NCBI GenBank assembly: GCA_035301985.1
Contig: DATGTE010000023.1
Span: forward strand, 1 to 64,000
Reading direction: 5' to 3'
DNA length: 64,000 nt
Source of the DNA: DASUXY01 sp035301985
GTDB taxonomy: Bacteria; Bacillota; Bacilli; Bacillales; Amphibacillaceae
Shown here one piece after another: positions 25,163 to 34,208 of this stretch (its first letter is position 1; the number at the start of each line of letters is the position of its first letter). A program made the position numbers and the translations under genes. The notes below the pieces were generated by a model. The model saw only the letters and a program-made list of their open reading frames with translations. It did not search any database and had not been told where the DNA came from.

Positions 25163-26077
25163 TTATTCTGTTCCTCTCTCTATGTTGATCCAGATTCGTT
25201 GTAAGACTTTTTCATTTGGATCGACAGGGTACTCTAATTCCGTACCATTAATTTTCACTTGTAAGTTCGGTGCATTGCCAACGTTTAAATAGACTCGATC
25301 CGCATCAGACATATCTAGTTCCATCGGTGATTGATCTGCAGTAAACATGGAGCTGTGTAGTGATTTACCATCTTCATCCTCTACATCGAGCCATGTCTCA
25401 CCGTCCGTTTCGAACTCGAAGATCACTTTTTCTGAAGCATTGTTTAATGTAAATGTTGATTCCGGACGATCACCGTCACCTTTTTCGTCTAACTCCAACT
25501 CATCTTTCTCATCAGAATCCTCTTCATCAGTTTCATCTTCTTCCTCATCCGTTTGACCGGCTTTATCATCGTCTGTATCTTCTGCTGTTTCAGCGTCATC
25601 TTCTTCATTTCCATCATCGGAATTTCGGATCACCGTATTCTCATCTATGTCTTGTTCTTGATTAACCTCGTCATTAGACGATGGCTTTTGAATAATAAAA
25701 ATCCAAGCAAGAACAACGATCCCTATGACTAACAGAGCGACGATTAATGCTGGAATAAACGAGAAAATCGCTCGGTTCCTTCCCGATTGATTGTCTTTTC
25801 GAGATTGTTGGATTCGAGTATATTGTGCGCTACTCTCCTCTTCCGGTGTCGGTAATTCTCCTTCATGCTCCGCGATGATTTCATCAGCATCAAGTCCGAC
25901 AGCTTGTGCATATTCCTTAATAAATGCGCGAGCATAAAATGTTCCAGGTAAAATATCAAAATTTTCTTCTTCAATAGCAAGCAAATATCGTTTTTGTATT
26001 TTCGTCTGTTCTTGTAACGTATCTAAAGAAATACCTTGTTCTTCCCTTGCTTCTTTTAACCTCTCACCTATTCCCAT
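25163..26077 (-). CDS. rodZ: RodZ-like cell shape protein (YmfM)
   Basis: A 304-residue protein with a cytosolic helix-turn-helix (about 5-65), a basic juxtamembrane stretch, one transmembrane helix (about 105-130), a very acidic linker rich in Asp/Glu (about 140-205), and a C-terminal extracytoplasmic DUF4115 domain. RodZ links MreB to the wall synthesis machinery. I start at ATG 26077 (GGATGGTG upstream, N-terminus MGIGERLKEAR); an ATG four codons earlier is possible. The acidic linker is longer than in B. subtilis YmfM, which would fit a salt-tolerant organism, though this is inference. Confidence 0.9.
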   Translation of the reverse strand: MGIGERLKEAREEQGISLDTLQEQTKIQKRYLLAIEEENFDILPGTFYARAFIKEYAQAVGLDADEIIAEHEGELPTPEEESSAQYTRIQQSRKDNQSGRNRAIFSFIPALIVALLVIGIVVLAWIFIIQKPSSNDEVNQEQDIDENTVIRNSDDGNEEDDAETAEDTDDDKAGQTDEEEDETDEEDSDEKDELELDEKGDGDRPESTFTLNNASEKVIFEFETDGETWLDVEDEDGKSLHSSMFTADQSPMELDMSDADRVYLNVGNAPNLQVKINGTELEYPVDPNEKVLQRIWINIERGTE

Positions 26078-26094
26078 AATTAACACCATCCAAT

Positions 26095-26886
26095 TTAAAA
26101 ATCAAACATCGAAAAATGATCCCCTTGATTCAATCTGGCCTGATCCACTTCTTCGTATGTAATTTCTTCATCTTCATGATTACGCAATTCAATAATATAA
26201 TCAAAGTCGTCTAAGTCATATTGTGTAGCTTCTACAAAGACGTCTGGATGTTCAATCACTTTAGTTGCGGGAAGCTGCATAATTTCACGAATCAATTGCC
26301 AATGTTGTTCGTTAGCGCGATGCTGGGAAACAACGCCATCAATAATGTAGATATTATGGGGGCTATATTCTCCCTTTATCAGTTCATTGCGGATTGTTTG
26401 TTTAAGCAATGTGCTCGAGACAAACAGCCAACGTTTGTTAGCAGACACACTTCCTGCTACAATCGATTCTGTCTTTCCTACACGTGGCATACCGCGTATA
26501 CCAATTAATTTATGCCCTTCCTTTTTAAATAGTTCAGCAAGAAAATCAACTAACATCCCTATTTCATCACGAACAAAGCGAACGATTTTACGGTTATCAC
26601 AATCCCCGTGGATGTATCTGCCATGTCTCACAGCGATTTTATCCCGCAGATTCGGTTTTCTTAACTTCCGCAATTCAATCGTATCCATCGTCTCTAGTAT
26701 GGATTTTAATCGCGTTATTTGTTCATCATGCTTACAGAGAAGCAACATCACTCGTTTAGAATTTTCCACCCCATTGATCATAATGATGTTGATCGATAAC
26801 ATCCCTAACAGAGATGAGATATCACCTAGAAGTCCGGGGCGATTGATCACAATTTTATATTCGAGATACCATTCTGTTCGCTCCAT
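26095..26886 (-). CDS. ymfK: YmfK family protein (DUF3388)
   Basis: A 263-residue cytosolic protein conserved in this gene cluster across Bacillaceae. The N-terminal 75 residues look like an ACT-type small-ligand domain (YKIVINRPGLLGDIS). The rest carries a P-loop, GMPRVGKT (132-139), which suggests nucleotide binding. No function is established that I can cite. It begins the ymfK-rodZ transcript, with a good promoter upstream and rodZ 17 bp downstream. Confidence 0.9.
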   Translation of the reverse strand: MERTEWYLEYKIVINRPGLLGDISSLLGMLSINIIMINGVENSKRVMLLLCKHDEQITRLKSILETMDTIELRKLRKPNLRDKIAVRHGRYIHGDCDNRKIVRFVRDEIGMLVDFLAELFKKEGHKLIGIRGMPRVGKTESIVAGSVSANKRWLFVSSTLLKQTIRNELIKGEYSPHNIYIIDGVVSQHRANEQHWQLIREIMQLPATKVIEHPDVFVEATQYDLDDFDYIIELRNHEDEEITYEEVDQARLNQGDHFSMFDF

Positions 26887-26916
26887 TATAATCCCTTTCT
26901 AGACTTCACTCTATTT

Positions 26917-26945
26917 ATCGTAACGAATCATTTCTATAAATGCAA
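26917..26945 (-). promoter_or_regulatory. Sigma-A promoter of ymfK-rodZ
   Basis: On the minus strand TTGCAT (complement of 26940-26945) and TACGAT (complement of 26917-26922) are exactly 17 bp apart. Confidence 0.55.
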
Positions 26946-27077
26946 TAATAATCAAGGAAGATTTAAATATATGTCATAAAAAGAAAGAACATCTAAAAAA
27001 ATTGTTCGTTTTGATTGTTTTCTTCAGTTCATCATACAAGAAACAGTATGGTTCATCATGCGCATTTGGCACGAGTC

Positions 27078-27109
27078 AAAAAAGAAGCTGTATCTTTCTA
27101 GACAGCTCC
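27078..27109 (-). terminator. Probable terminator of ymfJ
   Basis: GGAGCTGT pairs with ACAGCTTC on the minus strand and is followed by TTTTTT. It lies 160 bp beyond the ymfJ stop codon. Confidence 0.6.
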
Positions 27110-27269
27110 TAAATCAAATGACTATGTAGTCGCATGATAACCTAACATTTTCACGAACGAGCGACATGGATTCTTTATAAATACGATGTATCTCAGTCAT
27201 AAGGGCAGATGATCTCCCACATTAAGAATACAGGGAAATCACTGCCCATTCATTTAAAAATAACAAAAC

Positions 27270-27530
27270 TTATTGCATGTTGCTTTCATTTTGAACAAGT
27301 TTGACCATCGTATTCGCAAGAGCTTGTTGTTCTTCTGGGGAAGCAGCATTCCATAATTCCCTTAATACTTTCGTTTCATCATTTTTTACTTCCACGCTAC
27401 TTGCCAAATAATCCCCAATTTCATAAGCGACATTGGAAATCGTTTCTTGCGACATGCCCTGTTGCTGAGCTTGTTGTAGTCTGTTTGCTAAAAACTCTTT
27501 CCACGTATTATAGTTATCTAATACAGACAT
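27270..27530 (-). CDS. ymfJ: YmfJ family protein (DUF3243)
   Basis: An 86-residue soluble, mostly helical protein of the DUF3243 family, recognisable from its N-terminal VLDNYNTWKEFL and central ISNVAYEIGDYLA. Function is unknown. ATG follows AAGGAGGTATTGAG. It is downstream of ymfH; the short-chain dehydrogenase gene ymfI that normally lies between them in B. subtilis is absent (112-bp gap). Confidence 0.9.
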   Translation of the reverse strand: MSVLDNYNTWKEFLANRLQQAQQQGMSQETISNVAYEIGDYLASSVEVKNDETKVLRELWNAASPEEQQALANTMVKLVQNESNMQ

Positions 27531-27641
27531 CTCAATACCTCCTTCTATTTTACATGTATAGTATTTGGTTTATTGATCGGTTTATACATTATCTAAAAGG
27601 AGGTAGCAATTATTTCACTATCGATCGTCAAGTCACAGTGT

Positions 27642-28925
27642 CTACTCTGGGACAACTTTACAGACCGCTAAACGATCCTCTGTAATCCATTCACTTAAAA
27701 AGTGCTGCACATCTTCTTTTGTCAGCGATTGAATCGCCGGTATGAGTTCAAAAAAGTCAATTCCAAACGTATGATAATGAATCGATTGATTCGCAATCAC
27801 TTCTAATGAATTCATCTCGCGTAACAATTGGCCGATTTTCTTTTTCTTCATACGCTCAACATCTTCTTGTGATATCGATGCCGTTTGCGTGGATAAGAGC
27901 AATTGTTTCACTTTTTCACCTAACCGATCGGGGTGATTCGTGTTGCTGCCAATCATCGAATAGCCAAAGTTTTTATCCAAAGTCGTTTCGAAATAAAAAC
28001 TATCGTCAATGAGGTTTTCATCATACAAAATATGATAAAATGGCCCCCCTTTAGAAAAATAATACGTTAAAATCATACTTTGGAGTAAATCTTTCTTTAA
28101 AAATTCATCCCGTTCCAACTGTGATGATGATTCTTTGATACCTATCGTGCACTTCGGGGTTGATACAGGCATGGTGATGTGATGCTCTTTCACAGTAACT
28201 TCAGCTGGTTCTTCTGGATAATGACGATCAATCGAGGTCATCGGTTCAAAATGTTTGGCCTCTTGGTTAGAACGGATCAGTTCAATCATCTTCTCAGGTT
28301 CGAAGTTACCAGCGATAAAGAGTATCATGTTTTCCGGATGATAAAATGTCTCATAACACGTGTATAGGTCATCTTTTGTGATCTGTTGAATCGATTCAAC
28401 TGTACCCGCAATATCGACCTTAACAGGATGGTGATGAAACATCGCTTGGATTGTCCCCATGAACGCTCGCCATTCAGGCTGATCATTGTACATTTGAATT
28501 TCTTGTGCAATAATTCCTTTTTCTTTGTCAACGGACTGTTTGGAAAAGTATGGGTCTTGGACAAAATCAAGCAAGGTTTTCACGTTTGTTGCAATGTGAT
28601 TTGTTGCCGCGAATAAATAAGCTGTTTTTGTAAATGATGTGTACGCATTCGCTGAAGCTCCATGTTTACTGAAGTCTTGAAACACATCATAATCCTCTTT
28701 TTCAAACAATTTATGTTCTAAAAAATGAGCGATGCCTTCGGGTACAGTAATCTGATCTTGTTGTCCGATTGGAGTAAACGTTTGATCAATGGATCCATAA
28801 TTTGTCGAAAAAATCCCATATGTTTTGGCCATTTCTCGCTTTGGCAATAAAAAAACAGTTAACCCGTTTTCCAATTGATCAAAGTACAATGTTTCGCCGA
28901 TGTGAGGATACGTTTGCTTCTTCAT
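27642..28925 (-). CDS. ymfH: M16 family zinc peptidase YmfH
   Basis: A 427-residue protein of the insulinase/processing peptidase family. The inverted zinc motif HFLEH is at residues 67-71, with a downstream acidic segment (KGIIAQEIQMY) holding the third ligand. It probably works as a pair with YmfF, whose gene ends one base before this ATG. The start is 28925, nine bases after GGAGGG; a longer frame would overlap ymfF. Substrate unknown; relatives degrade peptides in the cytosol. Confidence 0.92.
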   Translation of the reverse strand: MKKQTYPHIGETLYFDQLENGLTVFLLPKREMAKTYGIFSTNYGSIDQTFTPIGQQDQITVPEGIAHFLEHKLFEKEDYDVFQDFSKHGASANAYTSFTKTAYLFAATNHIATNVKTLLDFVQDPYFSKQSVDKEKGIIAQEIQMYNDQPEWRAFMGTIQAMFHHHPVKVDIAGTVESIQQITKDDLYTCYETFYHPENMILFIAGNFEPEKMIELIRSNQEAKHFEPMTSIDRHYPEEPAEVTVKEHHITMPVSTPKCTIGIKESSSQLERDEFLKKDLLQSMILTYYFSKGGPFYHILYDENLIDDSFYFETTLDKNFGYSMIGSNTNHPDRLGEKVKQLLLSTQTASISQEDVERMKKKKIGQLLREMNSLEVIANQSIHYHTFGIDFFELIPAIQSLTKEDVQHFLSEWITEDRLAVCKVVPE

Positions 28926-28926
28926 A

Positions 28927-30216
28927 TTAGTTGCTCCCTCCATTCGTTAACAAGTACGTCGTATCTTCTGTCAATTTTTGCGACACTTGAATAACATCTT
29001 CACGTGAGACAAGGTTTATATTGTCGATGAGTTCATTAGGAGTCAGACGTTTATCCGCAATGACTTGTTGATATAAGAGCTCAATCATTCCTTGAGGATG
29101 GTCCATCGTTTCCAAAAACTGATTGATGAGCTGTTGTTTTGTCTCATCTAATTGAGAATTTGTGAATTCACCCGTTTGAATGGCTTGTACTTGGATTGAA
29201 ATAATCTGCTTTGCTCGTTCATAATCCGCTGGAGCAATTCCACTAAAAATAAACATCAACCCTTTATGACTTTCGATTCTTGATGCAGCATAATAAGCTA
29301 AACTATGTTTTTCTCGAACATTCATAAATAGTTTAGAACTCGGAAACCCACCTAGTAAGCCATTCATCACCTGTAAAGCAAAATAATCGTCATCCTTAAA
29401 TGTACAATGCGTTCGGTAACCAATATGCAATTTTGCTTGTTGGACCGCTTGTTTTTCAATCACTTCCTTTGGCTTCCTCGGTTGGATACGCTCTGGGGAT
29501 GTCAACTGTGAATGAGTTGTAGATCGATGGTTCGCTTGTCGTTTAATCATCGTTGTGAACAGTTTTTTTACGGGCTCCTTTTCAAAATTACCTAACACGT
29601 AAATATCCAATTGATCTTCTGCAAGCATGGACTGATAATATTGATACACACTTTCTGCTGTCATTTTATCGAGATCTTCTTCATATCCGTGAACATGAAA
29701 TCGGTAAGCTTCATGTTCACACATTTCGTCAATAAGTCGCATGTTTGCATAGCGTAATTTGTCATCATATATGGATTGTATCTTCTGTTGCAAAGTGTTT
29801 TTTTCACGGTTAAAAACATGCTCATCAAACCGACCTTCTTTAACATTTGGATCAAAGATCACATCACGAAATAATTTAACCGCTTCAGCTAAAATACTTG
29901 ACTCGTTCGAGATATACTTCCCATTACTTACGTCAAGTCGAAAACTTAAAATATGGTTATTTCCTTTCTTCGATCCATCAATCGATAAAACAGCCCCATA
30001 CAGATCATCTAGTTTCTTTTGAAGCGTTAATCGATCTGGATAACTTTTAGACCCTTGTCGTAAAATATAAGGAAGTAATGCACGATTCGTTATCGTTTCG
30101 CGTTGTAGTGGCGCTTTAAATTTAGCAACCATACTGTTGGTTTTAAATTTTTGATTACGAATTAAATGTAAGTCATAGCCATTCACATGGATTCGTTCTT
30201 CCATAACGGATTCCAT
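28927..30216 (-). CDS. ymfF: M16-like protein YmfF, without the zinc motif
   Basis: A 429-residue M16-fold protein, partner of YmfH. I find no HxxEH motif at the expected place (the region reads LPYILRQGSKSYPDRLTL), so it is presumably the non-catalytic half of a heterodimer. This is usual for YmfF. The R/Y pair region near the end of the fold (LAYYAASR) is kept. The start is ATG 30216 after GGAGGG; the longer upstream frame has no binding site. It directly precedes ymfH. Confidence 0.9.
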   Translation of the reverse strand: MESVMEERIHVNGYDLHLIRNQKFKTNSMVAKFKAPLQRETITNRALLPYILRQGSKSYPDRLTLQKKLDDLYGAVLSIDGSKKGNNHILSFRLDVSNGKYISNESSILAEAVKLFRDVIFDPNVKEGRFDEHVFNREKNTLQQKIQSIYDDKLRYANMRLIDEMCEHEAYRFHVHGYEEDLDKMTAESVYQYYQSMLAEDQLDIYVLGNFEKEPVKKLFTTMIKRQANHRSTTHSQLTSPERIQPRKPKEVIEKQAVQQAKLHIGYRTHCTFKDDDYFALQVMNGLLGGFPSSKLFMNVREKHSLAYYAASRIESHKGLMFIFSGIAPADYERAKQIISIQVQAIQTGEFTNSQLDETKQQLINQFLETMDHPQGMIELLYQQVIADKRLTPNELIDNINLVSREDVIQVSQKLTEDTTYLLTNGGSN

Positions 30217-30480
30217 ATCGTTCCCTCCAATGCATTCATATACAAAATATATACTTAGTGTGTACGTTTCCACATTATGTAACCATCTATATTCAAGCAA
30301 ATCGAAATTCTGCCCCCCAAAAAAGGGAAGGTCAATCAACTTCATGAAAGTAAAAAAACATCGGTTAACGAACTCACCCAACCATCCATAGTTTACCATT
30401 AACAACCTTGAAAACCAATGGCAACATCTTGTCTCGTGTTGTAGCGATTAAGACGAACATCTACAGTATACAATGAATAC

Positions 30481-30511
30481 AAAAACCGGCAAAAGTTCCT
30501 TTGCCGGTTTA
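30481..30511 (-). terminator. Terminator of the nupNOPQ operon
   Basis: AAACCGGCAAA pairs with TTTGCCGGTTT around a short loop; T residues follow on the minus strand. Confidence 0.85.
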
Positions 30512-30525
30512 AGTGCACCGAAAGA

Positions 30526-31479
30526 TCAGCGACTCCCTTTAATATATGGGATTCCATTTGCCTTCGGGGCTTCTGCTCGTCCGATAAATCCTGCTAATGC
30601 TAAAATGGTTAAAACATAAGGAGCGATTAATAAATATACTTGTGGCACGTTTTCAAGAAAGGGAACACCTGCACTAATTACACTTAAACTTTGAGCGAAG
30701 CCAAAAAATAATGCCGCTCCCATCGCTCCTAGAGGGTGCCATTTTCCAAAAATAACGGCTGCAAGTGCCATAAACCCTTGTCCAGCAATAGTCGAATGTG
30801 AAAAATCTAAGGAAATCGTCATTGCGAATACAGCTCCACCTAAACCACCTAATGCGCCAGAAATAATCACTGCAATATAGCGCATTTGATATACATTTAT
30901 TCCGTTCGTATCGGCCGCCGAAGGATGCTCACCGACCGCTCGAAGTCGTAATCCGAATGGTGTTCGGTAAAGGATATACCAGGCGATAACAGCTAAAATA
31001 ATAGCTATATAAGATATTTTATATACGTCTTGGAAGAAAACAGGACCGATGACAGGAATATTAGCTAAAATCGGAATGTCCTCTGTATAAAATGGTTTTG
31101 TTACGATATCGGTCTGCCCTTTACCGTACCATTGTTTGGTTAAAAATAAGCCGACTCCTAACGCTAAAAAGTTAATCGCAACCCCACTGACGACTTGATC
31201 GGCTCGAAATGAAACAGATGCCAATGCATGAATGATGGAAAAAAGAGCCCCGATTACCATTGCTACAACAATTGAAATCCACGGAGTCCAATTACCAAAC
31301 ACATCAGCAAATGTTAGATTAAATACAACTCCGGTAAACGCTCCCATCACCATTAAGCCTTCTAATCCAATATTAACAACTCCAGAACGTTCACTAAATA
31401 CACCGCCTAATGCCGTAAAAATTAACGGTGCGGCAAAGAATAAAGCTGGTGGAATAATGGATTGTAATAAATCAATCAT
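30526..31479 (-). CDS. nupQ: Nucleoside ABC transporter permease NupQ
   Basis: A 317-residue BPD_transp_2 family membrane protein with about eight to nine helices. It shows the family motifs GLEGLMVMGAF (about 40) and GLGGAVFAM (about 205). With NupP it forms the channel of a guanosine/nucleoside importer of the YufNOPQ type. ATG comes right after the nupP stop codon, with GAGGACAAG overlapping nupP's end, so the two are coupled. It is the last gene of the operon. Confidence 0.92.
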   Translation of the reverse strand: MIDLLQSIIPPALFFAAPLIFTALGGVFSERSGVVNIGLEGLMVMGAFTGVVFNLTFADVFGNWTPWISIVVAMVIGALFSIIHALASVSFRADQVVSGVAINFLALGVGLFLTKQWYGKGQTDIVTKPFYTEDIPILANIPVIGPVFFQDVYKISYIAIILAVIAWYILYRTPFGLRLRAVGEHPSAADTNGINVYQMRYIAVIISGALGGLGGAVFAMTISLDFSHSTIAGQGFMALAAVIFGKWHPLGAMGAALFFGFAQSLSVISAGVPFLENVPQVYLLIAPYVLTILALAGFIGRAEAPKANGIPYIKGSR

Positions 31480-32526
31480 TTACTTGTCCTCCTTTTTAAA
31501 ACGGAGAATAACCCACCGAATCATATAACTTGATGCAACAAAGAAAATAATTAATGCAATGATAATATCAACGAGCTCAGTCGGTATACCTGCTTCTGTA
31601 GGCATATTTAACGCCCCTACCTTTAAGGAACCAAATAAAAGGGCTGCAAATACAACTCCGATGGCCGTATTGGCACCAAGTAAGGCAACGGCAATGCCAT
31701 CAAACCCTAAATTGGTAAAACCGGATTGAACCGTCATATGACCAAAGGTTCCTAATCCTTCCATCGCTCCACCCAAACCAGCAAAACCACCAGCAATCAT
31801 CATCGTCAAGATGATATTTCGTTTAACACTCATTCCGGCATATTCAGAAGCATGTTTGTTAAAACCAACTGATTTGAGTTCAAAGCCAATTGTCGTTCGC
31901 TCAAGCAAAAACCACATGATAAAGGCGAAGAATAAAGCAATCATGATACCGTAATGAACGCGCGAGTAACTTGTTAAACTTTGTAGCCAGTCGGAACTTA
32001 ATGATGCCGTTGGTGCGATGTTTTCTGTCTTATCTTGACTGTCAGTGAGCACATTCCTCACAATTGCATTTGCACTATGCAAAGCGATATAGTTAAGCAT
32101 AATCGTTACGATTACTTCATGAACACCGCGTTGTGCTTTTAATAAACCGGGAATAAATCCCCATAATGCGCCAGCAGCTGCTGCAACTAAAACCGCTAAC
32201 GGCAAGTGAATCCAAAGTGGTGCCTCAAGAGACGTCCCAACCCACACAGCAGCAAGCCAACCGACAATGAGCTGACCTTCTGCACCAATATTAAATAAAC
32301 CGGCTCTAAATGCAAAAGCAACGGCAAGCCCAGTTAGTATATACGGTGTCACTTGGCGAATCGTTTCGCCAAAGAAATACACGTCACCAAATGCTCCCTG
32401 CCACAGTGCTTTATAACCTTGAACGGGATTATATCCAAAAACGAGCATAATAATCGCACCAGCCAACAGTCCATTAACAACAGATACAATGGGTACGAGT
32501 ATGTTAAACATTCGATTCGACGTCAT
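31480..32526 (-). CDS. nupP: Nucleoside ABC transporter permease NupP
   Basis: A 348-residue membrane protein of the same family as NupQ, with an N-terminal extra helix and a longer outer loop (about residues 150-185). The conserved FNIGAEGQLIVG (about 75) and GGFAGLGGAMEGLG (about 240) motifs identify it. Its ATG overlaps the stop of the ATPase gene by four bases (ATGA). Confidence 0.92.
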   Translation of the reverse strand: MTSNRMFNILVPIVSVVNGLLAGAIIMLVFGYNPVQGYKALWQGAFGDVYFFGETIRQVTPYILTGLAVAFAFRAGLFNIGAEGQLIVGWLAAVWVGTSLEAPLWIHLPLAVLVAAAAGALWGFIPGLLKAQRGVHEVIVTIMLNYIALHSANAIVRNVLTDSQDKTENIAPTASLSSDWLQSLTSYSRVHYGIMIALFFAFIMWFLLERTTIGFELKSVGFNKHASEYAGMSVKRNIILTMMIAGGFAGLGGAMEGLGTFGHMTVQSGFTNLGFDGIAVALLGANTAIGVVFAALLFGSLKVGALNMPTEAGIPTELVDIIIALIIFFVASSYMIRWVILRFKKEDK

Positions 32527-34052
32527 TGCTCTCCACCTGCCTTATCCGTCTGACTACCTGCCATGAATAAACCTAACTCCTGTTCGGATGTTTCTTCTGG
32601 TCGTAAATCAGCTACGATTTTTCCATCTGATATAACTGCAATTCGATCGCTGACATTCAATATTTCATCCAGTTCATAGGAAATGAGCAATACGGCCTTT
32701 CCACGGTCACGTTCTTCAATGATCTTTTGGTGAATAAATTCAATCGCACCTACATCTAAGCCGCGTGTTGGTTGTGCCGCAAGCAACAAGTCAGGAGAGC
32801 GGTCAACCTCCCTAGCAATGATCGCCTTTTGTTGATTTCCTCCTGATAACGATCGAGCTTTTGTATATACACTCGGCGTTCGAACATCAAATTCTTGAAT
32901 CAGTTCATCGGCTTTTTCATAAATCGCTTTGTAGTTTAATACTTTATTTTTGGAATACGGTCGTTGATAATACGTTTGTAGTACCATATTCTCACCAATC
33001 GAAAAATCGAGTACAAGCCCGTGTTTGTGACGGTCTTGCGGAATATGTGCCAAACCATTCTCCGTAATTTTTCGCGGTGATCGGTTCGTTATGTCTTGAT
33101 TTTTTAAAGTGATCGAACCCGATTTGACGTTTGTTAATCCTGTAATTGCTTCGATTAATTCAGTTTGTCCGTTGCCATCGATGCCTGCTATTCCCACGAT
33201 TTCACCCGCACGGACATTTAAATTTAATCCTTTAACCATTTCCAGATTTCGTGAGTCTAACACGTGCAAATCCTCAATGTTCAAAACAGTTTCCTTTGGC
33301 TCAGCAGGCGTCTTTTCCACTTTAAAACTCACTTCACGCCCTACCATTAATGAGGCTAATTCATCAGCTGTCGTCTCTTGTACATCAACCGTACCAATTC
33401 CTTGTCCTTTCCGGATTACTGTACAACGATCGCAAACTTGCATGATTTCTTTTAATTTATGTGTAATTAAAATAATGGATTTACCTTCTTTGATTAGGGA
33501 TTGCATGATCTCCATTAATTCATCAATTTCCTGGGGGGTTAATACAGCAGTCGGCTCGTCAAAAATTAACACATCTGCTCCGCGATATAGCGTTTTTAAG
33601 ATTTCAACCCGTTGTTGCATTCCTACAGATATATCCCTTACTTTTGCCTTTGGATCGACGTGTAGCCCATAACGATCAGACAACTCCTGGACTTCTTGCT
33701 CCGCTTTTTTTAAATTGATGTCCCATAACCTTGTCGGCTCATGTCCCAATATAATATTTTGGGTAACAGTAAATGTATCGATGAGCATAAAATGCTGGTG
33801 TACCATACCGATACCTAACGAATTGGCAATCTTTGGATCCGTTATTTTAATCTCTTTTCCTTTTACACGAATCTTGCCTTTTTCGGGTTGATATAAGCCA
33901 AAGAGAACATTCATTAATGTCGATTTTCCCGCGCCATTTTCCCCTAATAATGCATGTATTTCACCATGTTTCAGTTGCAATGTAATATTATCATTGGCAA
34001 CAACACCGGGAAACTCTTTGCGTATGTTCAACATTTCGATGACATAGTCCAT
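32523..34052 (-). CDS. nupO: Nucleoside ABC transporter ATPase NupO
   Basis: A 509-residue double ATP-binding protein. The first half has GENGAGKST (about 40) and VLIFDEPTA (about 160); its signature loop reads ISVGMQQRVE. The second half has GIDGNGQTE in place of a standard P-loop and LSGGNQQKA as signature; its Walker B reads LLAAQPTRGLD, with Gln in place of the catalytic Glu. This asymmetry is usual for the family (YufO, RbsA). The start is ATG 34052 after AAAGGAG; the longer frame upstream crosses a terminator. Confidence 0.93.
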   Translation of the reverse strand: MDYVIEMLNIRKEFPGVVANDNITLQLKHGEIHALLGENGAGKSTLMNVLFGLYQPEKGKIRVKGKEIKITDPKIANSLGIGMVHQHFMLIDTFTVTQNIILGHEPTRLWDINLKKAEQEVQELSDRYGLHVDPKAKVRDISVGMQQRVEILKTLYRGADVLIFDEPTAVLTPQEIDELMEIMQSLIKEGKSIILITHKLKEIMQVCDRCTVIRKGQGIGTVDVQETTADELASLMVGREVSFKVEKTPAEPKETVLNIEDLHVLDSRNLEMVKGLNLNVRAGEIVGIAGIDGNGQTELIEAITGLTNVKSGSITLKNQDITNRSPRKITENGLAHIPQDRHKHGLVLDFSIGENMVLQTYYQRPYSKNKVLNYKAIYEKADELIQEFDVRTPSVYTKARSLSGGNQQKAIIAREVDRSPDLLLAAQPTRGLDVGAIEFIHQKIIEERDRGKAVLLISYELDEILNVSDRIAVISDGKIVADLRPEETSEQELGLFMAGSQTDKAGGEQ

Positions 34053-34153
34053 TTTTGTCACTCCTTTGATTCCACAACTGAGATTGCGTGACGTTCCAAC
34101 ATAATTAATGACGTATGCGAAACCTATCATAATTGCTAGATGTGATCTATCGG

Positions 34154-34181
34154 AAAAAGGCTGGAAATTCCCAGCCTTTTT
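34154..34181 (-). terminator. Internal terminator between nupN and nupO
   Basis: AAAAAGGCTGG (34154-34164) and CCAGCCTTTTT (34171-34181) form a perfect 11-bp stem. Lipoprotein genes at the head of ABC operons often have such a hairpin, giving more binding protein than transporter. Confidence 0.85.
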
Positions 34182-34208
34182 CAATGTTACGTCCATCTAC
34201 AAAGACGT

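Larger units (their letters stand above)
26887..27269. other. Intergenic region between ymfJ and ymfK
   Basis: It contains the ymfK promoter (26917-26945) and a hairpin that could end ymfJ transcription (27078-27109). A second imperfect stem, GGGCAGATGATCTCCC (27203-27218) with a near-complement at 27233-27247, lies closer to ymfJ but has no T run. No reading frame with a ribosome site was found. Confidence 0.5.

Noticed and set aside
27595..27665. AAAAGGAGG on the plus strand as the start of a small gene
   Set aside because: No ATG, GTG or TTG follows at proper spacing and the frame ends after about 20 codons.
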